Below are positions 46,099 to 57,309 of a DNA stretch of 64,000 nt, in pieces. The DNA is from Rhyacophila brunnea (taxonomy: Eukaryota; Arthropoda; Insecta; Trichoptera; Rhyacophilidae): contig JAGYXB010001416.1 in assembly GCA_022495005.1 (NCBI GenBank), forward strand, positions 248,001-312,000, read 5' to 3'. The position numbers and the translations under genes are program-made. The notes below the pieces were generated by a model. The model was not told where the DNA came from. It saw only the letters and a list, made by a program, of their open reading frames with translations, and made no database searches. Within the stretch, counting starts at the first letter, position 1. The number at the start of each line of letters is the position of its first letter.

Positions 46099-46683
46099 TT
46101 GGAAAAATTTCAGTCACCCCACTGAATACGATAGACATTATAGTTTTAGAATGTGAATAATATGTGTGATACAATAATTTTCCTTTTTTTACGGAACGTT
46201 GAGAACCAAAATTTAACAATCCTACACCATAGGTAGGGAACATGTGGATCATCCTAATTTTGCATTCTTTTAATGTTAGTATACAGTAGTAGAATTTTTG
46301 CAATATGATGGAACATTTTGAATTGCATCTAATTGAAGTTTCTTGAATGTGGCTTCATTAGGTTACAGCGAACTTATTGCAGCCTTCCGATGAGAAATGG
46401 TTCCGCGCCCATGCCCTACACTATATTAATATTATGTATTTGAAATATTTATAAAACTTGAAAGCATAAAGTATAAACACCACATTACCATGAGGTTTGA
46501 TAATTCTAACTGAAAACTAGACATAGTTAAAGGGGCGGCGCCAAGTGAGAGAAAGTAATGCAATATTGTTGATCTAAATAAAGTCTATGATAACAGTCGT
46601 AACAATAATTACATTTGCCCTATGCTGCGCACTTAAAGAAATCGCGTCTGCACATGATCATGGTTAAATTGTTCCATTATAAT
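46099..46683. other. MRPL39 3' flank
   Basis: Probable 3' UTR and downstream DNA. AATAAA at 46577-46582 is the first clear poly(A) signal, about 480 bp after the stop; a nearer non-canonical signal may be used. No further gene. Confidence 0.4.
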
Positions 46684-47103
46684 AGTGCCTGTACACGTGC
46701 ATGGATTTACTGGCACCGATAGTGTGTAAATTAAACTATCGTGATAATAACTGTTGACACGTGAAAATGCTGACTATTTCGTTAATATCATTCTTCAAGC
46801 ATAATCAAGACGCGCTGTTGTTGTGCGGGTGCTATCTGTCAGGTTGTGAAAATCAGTTTACGTTAAAATGCGATGTAGTTCTTATTTTTTCCGTTGGGTT
46901 CGCCACTATATTTCTACTGCGCATGCGCAGATATCGTCCAAGTTTCAACAGTCACATGAAAATTTAGAAGCCGCTGAACTTTTTTGATCCATGCATGCAG
47001 TCTTGCAACTTGTAAGATAATAAGTGTTTTCACTTGTATTTTTTTGTTATTGCTGCGATAATATGTACTGCCAGCAGTAAATCCATGCATATGTAAATGG
47101 AGT
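46684..47103. mobile_element. TIR MITE, GTGCATGGATTTACTG family, copy 2
   Basis: TIRs CACGTGCATGGATTTACTG and CAGTAAATCCATGCATATG. ATTATAAT at 46676-46683 and 47104-47111 is an exact 8-bp duplication, which points to a hAT-type element although the site is AT-rich. The open frame inside (46761-46967) has no motif. Confidence 0.75.
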
Positions 47104-47554
47104 ATTATAATATCGTAGAAATTGTAAATGACTACTTAATAAACATTCGAAAGATTGTCATCCTTATCAGATACTATCATGAAAACAATCTGTTATTACA
47201 CGCTAATATTCAGTTATTGTTTACTTTGAATTTAATTTAAATTTAATGATTAATTGATTTTTTTTATCATTATACTAACACTGACGATGAGATTGCAATA
47301 ACATGAATGCATTCACTCAACGGTCGGTTGTGGAACCGAAAATTTGCTGTGTCCTGTATTCAACAACGACAATAGGATATCCATTCAGTATTGTGTAAGT
47401 GCATCACGGTAATTATTCATTGTTTAATAAATATAAGGCAGTTGTTGATGTTAGTTGATCTGAATAAAAATAATCTGTTAATTTCGATGAAATACTTTTT
47501 TTATTATTTTTGACCTCTATCGATACTGTATACATATACATTTATTGTATAATA

Positions 47555-47888
47555 CAGGGATGGCCAATGCGTCGATCGCAGACATAATACTACTCGACGT
47601 TCGGCTCGAGTACAGGCATGCGAAGAACACAAGTGAAGCTTAAACTTGAAAGAAATCCTACAGGAAAACATTAATAAATGTCAATTCCTATCCTTGCAAT
47701 TTGTAGATTACACAGATATTGCACAACTATGCGTTGTTTTTATTCGATTGGTTTTTGGAGATATGTCTGCTTCAGAAGAATTATTAACAATTTTATCACT
47801 GAAGGAACGAACCGGAGGAGAAAATATATTTAATGCATTTAAGCCGTATATTAAGGGTAAGCTCTACAGAATTGCCCTTGAGAATTGA
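47555..47888 (+). pseudogene. hAT transposase fragment with left TIR
   Basis: CAGGGATGGCCAATGCG looks like a hAT left end. After internal loss, the + frame reads LQFVDYTDIAQLCVVFIRLV and FGDMSASEELLTILSLKERT, then GENIFNAF: the conserved DE--D-AQL---IR---...EELL-LLPLK-RT-GEDIF block of GTF2I-repeat/ZBED-type hAT transposases. No right end or target duplication was found. Confidence 0.7.
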
Positions 47889-48006
47889 AAATATGATTTT
47901 TTTATATGTGGTCCGGAATTGTTGGTCTACTAGCAATATACAAAGGTCGCCGACAATGCTTGTGTCAAATGTAAATGGTCTCTAAATTAAATTTAAATCG
48001 TAAACA

Positions 48007-48201
48007 CGGTCGAATCCTGGGTCTGGCAAGTACACAAATTGTTTTTCAATTTGTGTGTGTCAGGGTATGGACCTAATAGGTTGAGCAAGTGGCTGACATC
48101 CATTTCTCGTAAAAAAAACAAAATCTGTCAATACAAACCTCCACTCTGTGTAGGCCCATATGATCCTATCAGGATCGGACATGGTCGAAAAAAAAAAAAT
48201 A
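48007..48201 (+). mobile_element. tRNA-derived SINE, family 1 copy E (5' truncated)
   Basis: It begins in the B box (GGTCGAATCCTGGGTCTGG). The rest is among the best-preserved copies: TTTTTCAATTTGTGTGTG, GGTATGGACCTAATAGG, GTGGCTGACATCCATTTC, CCTCCACTCTGTGTAGG and GATCGGACATGGTCG, then an A run. Confidence 0.8.
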
Positions 48202-49830
48202 TAGGTAGGTACGTAAATGTTACTAAATTCAATTTGTTAATCAGCTGTTTGGGAGAAAGTATTACAACAAATATGATGGTGACATTTTCAATTATGTGGT
48301 TGCCACAATACAAACTTAATAATATATTAATAACTTTGTAACATGAAATTTTCCGAGAATTAAACATACGAAGGATGTTGAAATGCATATCTACCTACAT
48401 TTTTATTTCATGTGCTATCCAAAAAACATTAATAATGAATAGTATTTATTTTTAATGTGTAGGACCTGCATATTAAAAATAATAGGTACTTATTGCGCAA
48501 TTTTACTTTTATACAACTAGTGAAACAATAGGTAGGTAGTACCTACCATTATTGTATGTAAAGCCAATGGACGAAATAATTTATATCATGAGTGCCTAAA
48601 AATAATTATTAACATACAGTCACCACACACATTTATTTTTTATTCGCCAGTCGGGCTGGCAGGTAAAAAATAACGTCAGGGCTGTCGAAGACGTAATTAT
48701 TTTGTACTTTTTAAGTTTTATTTATAATATTTATATTATTTAAGTTTTGTCCATCTAATATCCACTATGGTTCACGTAGTGGCATGTGCCTGTTTTTCTG
48801 GGGTCAACTAATTCAAAAAGTAATTACCCATAATAGAATTTTTCCAGTTTTGGTTGCATTATATTCCAACTCATTTCCGATTTTATTAATGGAAATTTCT
48901 CGGTGTACATAGTAAACAAACCTACGAATAAAAAAAGACAGGAAGGAACACAGTGGCAACCAAATTCGCCATTTTCGAAAGCGACGATTTTGCATAAACA
49001 AATATCACGTGGTCTGCACGTGTGCGGTAAACTTCGTATGTGTTTGTAATTTTGTGTATCATGCATTGTCGGCCATATTTTCCGGCCTTTCTGATTGCCG
49101 TGATTTTTTATTCGTAGAAACAAACAGCATTTTCTATTAGTTATATAAAGTCAACTTTGAGGTTTGAGCTGTGCTCACTCATGAATGTAATTCTTCATTT
49201 AAGTAAGTATATATAAATTTTGATTTTATCTTGCAGAGAAAACAGTTATCTGACCTTTTCACTATATTATATACATGCAAATATAATGTTTTCTAATAAT
49301 TGATATGGATTATATAATATATTCCATCGTATTATTTTCTCGAAATCATAAAGATACTATAATAGTATTTGAGTATCAACCTATGTTCAATTTGAATTGG
49401 GTTATAATAATAATATACCCGTAGATATATCAATAGTATGTTTGCTACGATATCCACCCAAGTTATCAGTATGTACTTGCACAGGTTTGATTAAAAACTA
49501 TGATGAAATTAACATTTTACAAATATTATATTATTTTGACAGCACTGTTTTCTGATCAGCGGACACGTGCAGGTGTTTATCAAAATGTAAGATTGTCGAC
49601 AATAATAATAATGTAGGTTGACAATAATAATAGGTTTTTTTTTAAACGTACGACGCCGAGGTCTATTTTATACTAAATTATATTTGAATACCGAGCTCTT
49701 CAGCCCCCCTTAATCGTACTCGATTTCCTATTCGTAAACTAGTATCGGTAACGACTGATGGAGCTATGCCCACTTTTATCAGTCATCATTGCATTATACA
49801 CCAGCAATGGTTATGTTCAAAAGTGTTAAA
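48202..49830. other. intergenic, nothing recognised
   Basis: AT-rich; overlapping - strand open stretches at 48813-49123 show no known motif or splice-supported exon. Confidence 0.4.
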
Positions 49831-49859
49831 CCTGAATCACGTGATGGATGTTGCTTTTA

Positions 49860-50115
49860 TAATTGTGAATTAAATTCATGGTAAAGCTTTACAAAGAAGG
49901 CAATATTTCGATCATTATTAGAAGAATGTGGATCGGAAAATGGTGAACTTAAGTTGCATACAGATTGTAAGGTGGCTTAGTTAAATTAGAGATATGTTAC
50001 CTGAAATTAAACAGTATTAAACAAAGAAGGGAGCATAATATCATCAACTACATGAAAAAATTTGGTTGCTTGATCTTATCTTTCTCTGTGACATTAGAGA
50101 ATGATGGAAATATGG
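49860..50115 (+). pseudogene. hAT transposase fragment
   Basis: Degenerate + frames read EECGSENGELKLHTD, VRWLS, IRDMLPEIKQY and QLHEKIWLLDLIFLCDI, matching the middle part of hAT transposases (HTDVRWLS-GK-L-R...EI--FL...W-LDL-FL-DI). Possibly the continuation of the fragment at 47555-47888, about 2 kb upstream. Confidence 0.6.
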
Positions 50116-50464
50116 ATTTGGATGAAAATAAAAAATTAATTTTAAAATTTCTAATATTCGATATACAAGTAAATTGTGTAACTATATCGAAATTACAGTC
50201 AATCTGTACTTATTTTTTTAGAAGTTGAAATACATAATAATTATTATAATATTATTGTCGTTAATTCGATTTTTTCGTATCGTTATTTTTTATATGTATA
50301 AAATATCTGTTTTTAAAATACGTATTTGAATTATAAAAACTGGGTTTTTATTGTTCTCGCATGATATAATTACAAGCAATATCAGTCGATGGCCATAAAT
50401 AATTTTATCAACTAGTTGATTGATCCTAGAAAAAAAAGTGTGGCAAAATATATATGTACAAATG

Positions 50465-50640
50465 ACGAGGGGTGGAGGTAGTCTGTTAAGATTCAACATA
50501 AATAGTGCACACTAAACTTTTTCAGTCATACATATTAGTTTTCATTGAACTAAGAATACAATTTGCAGATGGTGGTTAGTTTTTAAAATTCTAGTCTAAT
50601 ACCCCGTTTACATGTGCATGGATTTACTGCTGACCAACGT
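50465..50640. repeat. half copies of two MITEs, end to end
   Basis: 50465-50600 is one arm of the MITE seen at 41632-42802 (GGTAGTCTGTTAAGATTCAA, CATAAATAGTGCACACTAAA). At 50601, ACCCCGTTTACATGTGCATG, GATTTACTGCTG is one end of the MITE at 46684-47103, followed by unrelated sequence. Confidence 0.65.
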
Positions 50641-50769
50641 TCCCTCTAATTTTTATATTGTTTGTGCGGATTATCAACGCATCTAAGCAGTGTCACTCGT
50701 CACCCAGTGCGGTAAATTTACACCCACCCCCCCACAAACATACAGATACAATTTTTCATCAAAACTTAT

Positions 50770-51470
50770 ATTTTTAAGATATTTATTAATTTTGTAATTA
50801 ACGTACAAAATTAGCATTTTTTGCACAGATATATCCGTACTTTCATCAACAATTAATGTATGAAACCGAGACTTCCGTAATTTGTCAAAAAATTATTTTT
50901 TAATGACTGCATTATAATGTATTCGACAAATTCGAATGCATAATTTTTACTACGCCAGCTTAGCTTTCGGGAATATCTGTGTATTTAGATACGTCATGAT
51001 TATGAATATCTTGTGCAGAAAGCATGGAAGCATTTTTATTTTTTAGCCAATTAACATTTTGACCAGAATTTATGCGCTCAGCGATCTCAATCCTATTCTT
51101 TCGTTCTCCGGGTGTTTCCGTCATTATTTTCAAAAGTCCTGCTCTTTTCAAAATTTTCAATTTCGTAATAGCATCCCGGTGTACTTTTTGACCTATATGC
51201 ATTTTAAAAGATACAACCTCCATTCAATCCACTTCTTCCAGACGTGAATTCTCCTTGCATTTTTGCTGCGGAGCATATGATGCATTTGACCCAATCATCT
51301 GTTTCCGAATGAGCAAATATATCACCAATTCTTATTTTTTGGAAATGAATTGAAGTTGGCATTTCTGTTTCGACGATTTCAGAGAGCCATTCCGATTTAA
51401 ATTTATCGCCGGATTTCTTCTCAATGATCGCATTTGAAATATCACATCCACTCCTTTTTGATATTTTTAG
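50770..51470 (-). pseudogene. hAT-like transposase remnant with BED-type zinc finger
   Basis: The - strand reads GDKFKSEWLSEIVET, DWVKCIICSAAKMQGEF then, after a shift, KMHIGQKVHRDAITKLKILK; the C-x2-C...H-x5-H spacing resembles a BED/TTF-type finger. It continues IMTETPGERKNRIEIAERIN and, after more shifts, FVEYIIMQSLKNNFLTN and FHTLIVDESTDISVQKMLIL, the first catalytic block (DES-D) of hAT transposases. It has several frameshifts and is inactive. Confidence 0.6.
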
Positions 51471-52049
51471 GGGATAAGTTTTCTATAATAATTATTTCTA
51501 TATTAACACTATACGGTCCGCGAATTTTCGCGAAGAACCTACGCCAATATCCGGTGAAAATCAACAAATTTCGATCGCGAAGTTAAAAATGATATAACTT
51601 TTGAACCTATTGATATATTTCAATAAAATTTTCAGAAAATACCTAAAATATATCAATGCATCAAATTGTGTCATTTATTCAACACTTGTAAACCTCTGGC
51701 CCGCGTTCCATAAAGGTAAAGTATATAATTTGTAAATTTTCGTATATTATTTATTATATGTTATTAGATTATTTCAATTTGTTAAATATAATGTAAAGGA
51801 AACAGCCTATTGATATGAAGCATCACAATATATTATTTTTTAATTAAAAAATATAATAAAATATTCAAATACAAAATGTTTTACACCGCTATAGAATACG
51901 TATCAATTCATTTTTAGCGCTAGCTACTCATATCTCTGATTATCAAATATAATAAAATAACAAAGACTTCACACAAACTGTGAAGTGTTTAAAAATAAAT
52001 GCACATTCATTCCCGAACTAACACTTACTAGTGATTTATTGGTTTTATG
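51471..52049. other. intergenic, nothing recognised
   Basis: AT-rich with no coding frame. Confidence 0.4.
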
Positions 52050-52057
52050 GCCTAGCC

Positions 52058-53787
52058 CAGTGGTCGGCAAACCATGGCTCGCGAGCCACACGTGGCTCTT
52101 TGGCCCCTTGAGTGTGGCTCTACCACAAATGACCACGTATGGACTAAAACAGTGAAAGATAAATCAGTCAAAATGTCATCGATTATAACCAATCAGCATA
52201 TCGAAGATCTTAAATTGGTTTCAAATTTATTAATAGTAGTTGACGAGTTTTGTGACATTAATGATACAGGACAAATTTTTACGATTTATTTCACCTACAG
52301 GTAATAAAGAAGAACTTTTAGGACTATTGCCTCAAAGGTCAAACACGTGGAGAGGATATTGCAAATGCTGTAATTGAGTGCATGGAAAAACGTCATATTC
52401 CACTCGATAAAATTGTGTCAATTTCAACAGATAGGGCGAAAAGTATGACCGGTGTAGGAAAAGGGTTTGTTACTATTTTGAAAGAAAAAAATAAGCATAT
52501 TGCATCATTCGTCAAAAAGCGCTTTGTGCGCAGACATTTCCAAAGGAAATTTGCAAAGTTAGCTCTTAATTATTGCCATTTTTTTTAGTTAGTTTAGTAC
52601 GCAGATCTTCTGCTGCATAACAGGGTACGTTGGTTATCAAGAGAAAAATGTTTTAAAACGTTTCGCTTCCTTAATAACAGAAATTAAAGCATTTCTCCTT
52701 CAGAAGGGTGTTTGTTCACTATCCAGAAATATGGTAATGGACTATCAGTTGATCCAAAAATTCTATTTCATGGGAGACGTTACGTCTCATCTAAATTAGC
52801 TTAATCGTAAACTGCAGGGGGAAGGAAACACATTTTTTCGATGTTAGAAGAAGTTATTTCATTAGAAAACAAAATATCCCTTTTTGCTTAAGATTTAGAA
52901 AGAGAATCTTCGATTCATTCAAAGCCTGCTGACACATCGCTACGAAAATAATTCTGATTTTGACATTTGCTATTTCAAAACAACAATTTTAAATATGAGG
53001 GAAGCTTTCCTCAACAGGTTTCATGAATTCAGAAACAGCACAGCGACGTTAGTCTTTGTTAAAAAAACCTCTTAATGCTACGGTAACAGAATTAATTTTT
53101 TCTCCCTTTAATGTCGACATTGGCTACTTTGAAATTTTGAAATGCAACTGCTGAATTTAAAAAAATGAAGAATTATGGAGCTTCACATTTCAACGCCTCT
53201 GTGCTGATATAAACATATTGGAGAAAAACAAATATGAATATGGTTCATAGCACAAGTAGTCTTCTTTGAAAGACCTGGAGAAGGAAGACGTGATGATTTT
53301 TAACACCTGGAATAGTATTCTTGACTCATAATATGTTCTATTGAAAAAACTAGCGTTTGCTGTTCTTTCCCTTTCCGGTTCTACATATTCGTGCGAACAA
53401 TCTTTTGCAAGCATGAACCTTATCAAGAGTAAGGTCGTCTTATTGATTAAAACCTGGAATCGTGCCTAAATTTAAAAACAACAACATACAATCCCGACTT
53501 ACCCAAACTTTTCAAGGAGATGGAAGGCAATTGTTAATTTAAAGAGAATTTATGACTTATATTTTTATCAATAAATAAGATCATTATTAAATAAGACATC
53601 AAATTTTTTTCAGTGTACCTACCTATAGTTTAATTAAGAATTAAAACTTTAATTAAAGTTTATTAAGTTAATAATCAGTGTACCTACAACTATAGTTTAA
53701 GTTGAAGAAATTTGGCTCTTCAAAGAAATCGCAATCGTTGTACTGTTGATATTTGGCTCTCTTGACTAATGAGTTTGCCGACCACTG
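52058..53787 (+). mobile_element. hAT DNA transposon, near complete but disabled
   Basis: 1730 bp with exact 8-bp target copies GCCTAGCC (52050-52057 and 53788-53795) and TIR CAGTGGTCGGCAAAC on both ends. The subterminal GGCTC-GCGAGCC and AGAGAGCCAAATATC stretches are of the kind seen in animal hAT families. The interior encodes a transposase (52180-53540) with several frameshifts. The perfect target duplication shows the insertion itself is intact. Confidence 0.92.
52180..53540 (+). pseudogene. hAT transposase (GTF2I-repeat/SCAND3-like) pseudogene
   Basis: Frames in order: NLLIVVDEFCDINDTGQIF (first catalytic block, DE-CD), NKEELLGLLPLKGQTRGEDI, AVIECMEKRHIPLDKIVSIS, TDRAKSMTGVGKGFVTILK, then a shift into QKALCAQTFPKEICK. 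Later come KVRWLSREK-like CLKRFASLITEIKAFLL, FENKISLFA, TILNMREAFLNRFHEF and, at the 3' end, AFAVLSLSGSTYSCEQSFAS MNLIKSK, the hAT dimerisation region. At least three frameshifts and several stops. Confidence 0.85.
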
Positions 53788-53795
53788 GCCTAGCC

Positions 53796-54137
53796 GATAA
53801 AGGCAGTGCAGTGGCGTGCATATTTTCGAGTAAATTCAAATAAATAAAATGCACGCATATACATTCCCACCGCTTATTAAAATTTGGTATTATTGTAGGA
53901 ATCGAGACAATCCAATAACAGTGCAGAGGCGTGCGTAAAAAATTCATATAACAAAATCTATGAGCAATAGGATTGTAAAACAAACATCTACATTCCACAA
54001 AAATATTTGAATCAACACTCAATTTTATGGATAATACCTTTAGATAACTGGCTAGGCACGAAATAATTATTATCACACTAAAGCTGAAATTATTTGAAAT
54101 AGTTTATAAAACTATGAATGTAAAATGAACTAACAAC
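53796..54137. other. spacer between hAT and mariner
   Basis: No gene; the two transposons are only about 350 bp apart. A short GTGCAGWGGCGTGC word occurs twice (53807, 53921). Confidence 0.4.
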
Positions 54138-54139
54138 TA

Positions 54140-55430
54140 CGAGGGTGGGTCAATAAGTCCTTAGAAAAGCTGACAGGTGGCGCGACTAGTACTGTAAGCG
54201 GTTTGTTTTCATGCAGCGGCACTACCGATTCAGTATGCTGCGAAGTTTCAATCAGATTGGTCGGGTTGTTGTGTGTTTCTCGTACATTTAAAAAAAAATT
54301 TTGCTTGTTTACAAAAAAAGGAGAAAATTGAGTTTAGAGCTGTTATTAAACATTTTAATATAAAAGGGTTAACAGCAAAGGAAATAAAAAATGAGTTGGA
54401 TTTAGTTCACGGCATATCTGCTCCTTCACTTGCAACCATTTATAACTGGTTAAATGAATTTAAACGTGGTCGTACATCAACAAAGGATGAACCACGCTCA
54501 GGACGTCCTGTAGAGGTGACTACACCAGAAATGATCAATAAAATCCACGATATGGTGTTAAGTGACCGAAGATTAAAGTTGAGTGAGATAATTGAGGTTA
54601 CAGGGATCTCAAAAGGTAGCGTCATTTCTATTTTACATGACAACTTGGGCATGAAAAAAATTTCTGCAAGATGGGTGCCGCGTTTGCTCACAGTCGACAA
54701 TAAACGCAATAGGGTGGTGGCCTCTAAAGCCCTGTTGTCGCTCATGCAACGCAATCCGGATGAATTTTTTCGTCGCTTTGTGACTGTAGATGAAACATGG
54801 ATACACCACTATACTCCCGAGACGAAAGAACAGTCAAAGCAGTGGATTGCGAAGGCAAACCATGTCCAAAGAAGGCGAAAACCGTAAAATCAGCTGGTAA
54901 GGTTATGGCTACTGTATTTTGGGATGCACGTGGAATTATTTTCGTTGACTATTTGGAAAAAGGAAAAACAATAACAGGGGATTATTATGCATCTTTATTG
55001 GACCAGCTAAAAAACAAAATTGAAGAAAAACGGCCTCATTTAAACAGGAAAAAAATCCTCTTTCATCAGGACAATGCCCGTGTTCACACATGTTTACGAT
55101 CAATGGCTAAAATTGAAGAATTGAAGTTCGAATTGGTCGACCACCCACCGTATTCGCCAGATTTAGCCCCCAGTGACTTTTCCTTTTCCCAAACTTAAAA
55201 AAATGGCTAAGTGGACAACGTTTTTTTTCAAATGAAGAAGTCATCGATCGGACAAATGCTTATTTTGAGGACCTTCCGAAAACTTATTTTTCTGACGGTT
55301 TAAAAAAAATTGAGAAACGTCTAACCAAGTGTATTGAGCTCCAAGGAGATTATGTTGAGAAATAAAAAAAAAATACAAAAATAAAAACTGTTTTAATGCT
55401 TTTTTCTAAGGAATTATTGACCCACCCTCG
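54140..55430 (+). mobile_element. mariner transposon, full length, 1291 bp
   Basis: The TIRs begin CGAGGGTGGGTCAATAAGTC and, inverted right, CGAGGGTGGGTCAATAATTC, extending about 28 bp with few mismatches. TA target copies sit at 54138-54139 and 55431-55432. The length is typical of mariner. It carries one transposase gene with two frameshifts. Confidence 0.95.
54273..55365 (+). pseudogene. mariner transposase (DD34D), two frameshifts
   Basis: N-terminal HTH pair: EFRAVIKHFNIKGLTAKEIK, YNWLNEFKRGRTSTKDEPRS (with GRP), VTGISKGSVISILHDNLGMK and WVPRLL. Catalytic domain: VTVDETWIHHYTPE (first Asp); then a one-base loss near 54855 moves the frame to GKPCPKKAKTVKSAGKVMAT, LFHQDNARVHT (second Asp) and HPPYSPDLAPSDF (third Asp). 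A second one-base loss in a T run near 55180 restores FPKLKKWLSGQRFFSNEEV and CIELQGDYVEK-stop. The expected ATG just before EKIEF (54321) is absent; the open frame starts upstream in an A/T-rich stretch. All three acidic residues remain, so the copy is young but non-coding as read. Confidence 0.93.
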
Positions 55431-55432
55431 TA

Positions 55433-56223
55433 ATACACTTTTTTTTAAATTATACGAAGAAAACCAATTACCAATATGTAGATGTAGAGGTACTTTACAC
55501 TCTTTGGACATGTAAATAGTTTCTTTTCAAAGTTTATGTGAGGAACACACTTTACACTTTCTTCTTAAACGTTTATTAGTTGCGGAAATCCCCGGAAATA
55601 TTTGATTGTGATTGAAAATTACACTAAAATCTCCGATATCTTCAGTCACTGGGAATATCTGACATAAAATCCGCATAGTTTTCCTCTGTTTAAAAACGAA
55701 TGGTCCTCCATTTTAAAAAGTTTTTTTGGAGATAAAACTAATAAAAAATATATATCCTAGCTAAAATATACTTAGATTAATTATTTTTTCAATGAAATTA
55801 GTGCAATATAAATAATAATAGCTATTATTTATGCAGTTACACAAGCAATAATCTCCCGAAAAAAGCGAACGAAAATGACAACGCGATACAAGTTCACATT
55901 TATAACTGTTCTCATTTTCAAGTTAAGATTTCTATCATGGATGATGAAGCATGGTGGATGTTTCATGGGTAGTAAACCATTAAAGACAAATTATCAAATA
56001 TGATGCAATTTCATAGCTAAAAATCGCGTTCATTTAAAAAAAAAGAATGCAGGTTCATAAATGGTAGACTACCACTGAAAAGGGTTGACAATTAAATTTC
56101 AAAGTTGAAGTGACGACACTGGAATATAACATTGAGTGTTTATTACCTTTTTTGTTTACGTCTCGTGATTCACCCGTCTAGAAATGGGCTATATTAAATT
56201 TCATATTTATTTTTCACAGTAAA
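55433..56223. other. intergenic, nothing recognised
   Basis: AT-rich with no coding frame or repeat partner noticed. Confidence 0.4.
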
Positions 56224-56320
56224 GATATGCCTATGTGAGGACGCCACGTAGGCGTCACCGGATCGTAACGTTCGGCTTGCAAAGGACGCCAATGTGGCGT
56301 TACCGGACCGTAAAGTGTTA
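56224..56320. repeat. two-unit GGACGCCA...GGCGT hairpin repeat
   Basis: AGGACGCCACGTAGGCGTCA, CCGGATCGTAA and then AGGACGCCAATGTGGCGTTA, CCGGACCGTAA, about 54 bp apart. Each half contains a short GACGCC...GGCGTC hairpin. Confidence 0.7.
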
Positions 56321-56574
56321 ATAAGTATAATTGTATTATATATGTAACCGTGCAAGCAATCGTATTGTTCACTTGAATTGTTAATTACGTACACTGAACA
56401 CACCTGTAGTTATTACTAAAATCTGGCAAAGGAAACTTTGCAACAATATTTTTGTATGAGGACTGTGCGGGGGATGAAAAGAAGTGTGCGTAGTGTGCAC
56501 ACCTAACAGGGAACATTGCTGCTGAAAGTACGTATTATCGCGGCCATAACAAGAAACTGCACGTGTTAAGATGT

Positions 56575-57172
56575 ACACACCCGATCCCCTTTTAGCACGG
56601 TTTAAAAAAGTACGGATTATTTTATATTTACACTGATTTTTTTGCTTTAACACGGTTTAAAAAAACTAAAAAGAATAAAAATATGTATGTATGTACATAT
56701 TTTATCAAAAAATAGCGTTGCTATGGACCGCACGTCACTGGTGCATACATATGTTGTCACCGGATGCTGCCTAGACATACATGGCGCCACTAGTCAGTCA
56801 CTTCGGGTTCGATACACGCCGCATGCTTCGGCGTCAGCGTCATTAAATATTTCCAGCGATGAGTGATATTTCGCTGGCGAAAAACAGCAGTAAACGAGCA
56901 CGTTTATTGTCAGGTGGCGACACTGAATGAATATATTTCTCTATGTTAAATTTAATTTAAATCGAAAACTGTATTTTTATGTTTAAATATTTTTATGTAT
57001 AAATAATAAATAAATTCGATATATTTTTGAGTTCAAGAATTTCGTATTTTGAGTTGATTTTAAGTAATGGAACCTATCTAACATTTTTGTATGGGCACCT
57101 TAACTTTTTTTACATGGTTTTGTTTTGCACGGTAGTCTTTGGTATGTATGCCCCGTGTAAAAAGAGGATCGC
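56575..57172. mobile_element. possible TIR element, pogo/Tigger-like ends
   Basis: CGATCCCCTTTTAGCACGG on the left is inversely matched by CCCCGTGTAAAAAGAGGATCG on the right; AACACGGTTTAAAAAA and TTTTGCACGGTAG recur inside. A tiny ORF (ATGAGTGATATTTCGCTGG at 56860) stops after 24 codons. Target duplication not identified. Confidence 0.4.
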
Positions 57173-57309
57173 GTGAATTACCGTGCAAGATTGCATGCAT
57201 GAATCAAAAAGTAAATTCTTATAAAATCATATTGGTACAAGTTACATGACAGACGCAAACGACGACGCTTGTAATATTTTCGATGAGACATCAATTTTTG
57301 GCCAATTAA

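Noticed and set aside
45926..46156. 76-codon + frame as an MRPL39 exon
   Set aside because: Overlaps exon 7 in another frame; phase 0 after exon 6 selects the NHARSPF frame.
53190..53426. 78-codon - strand frame
   Set aside because: Antisense to the hAT transposase pseudogene.
54440..54754. 104-codon - strand frame
   Set aside because: Antisense shadow of the mariner transposase.
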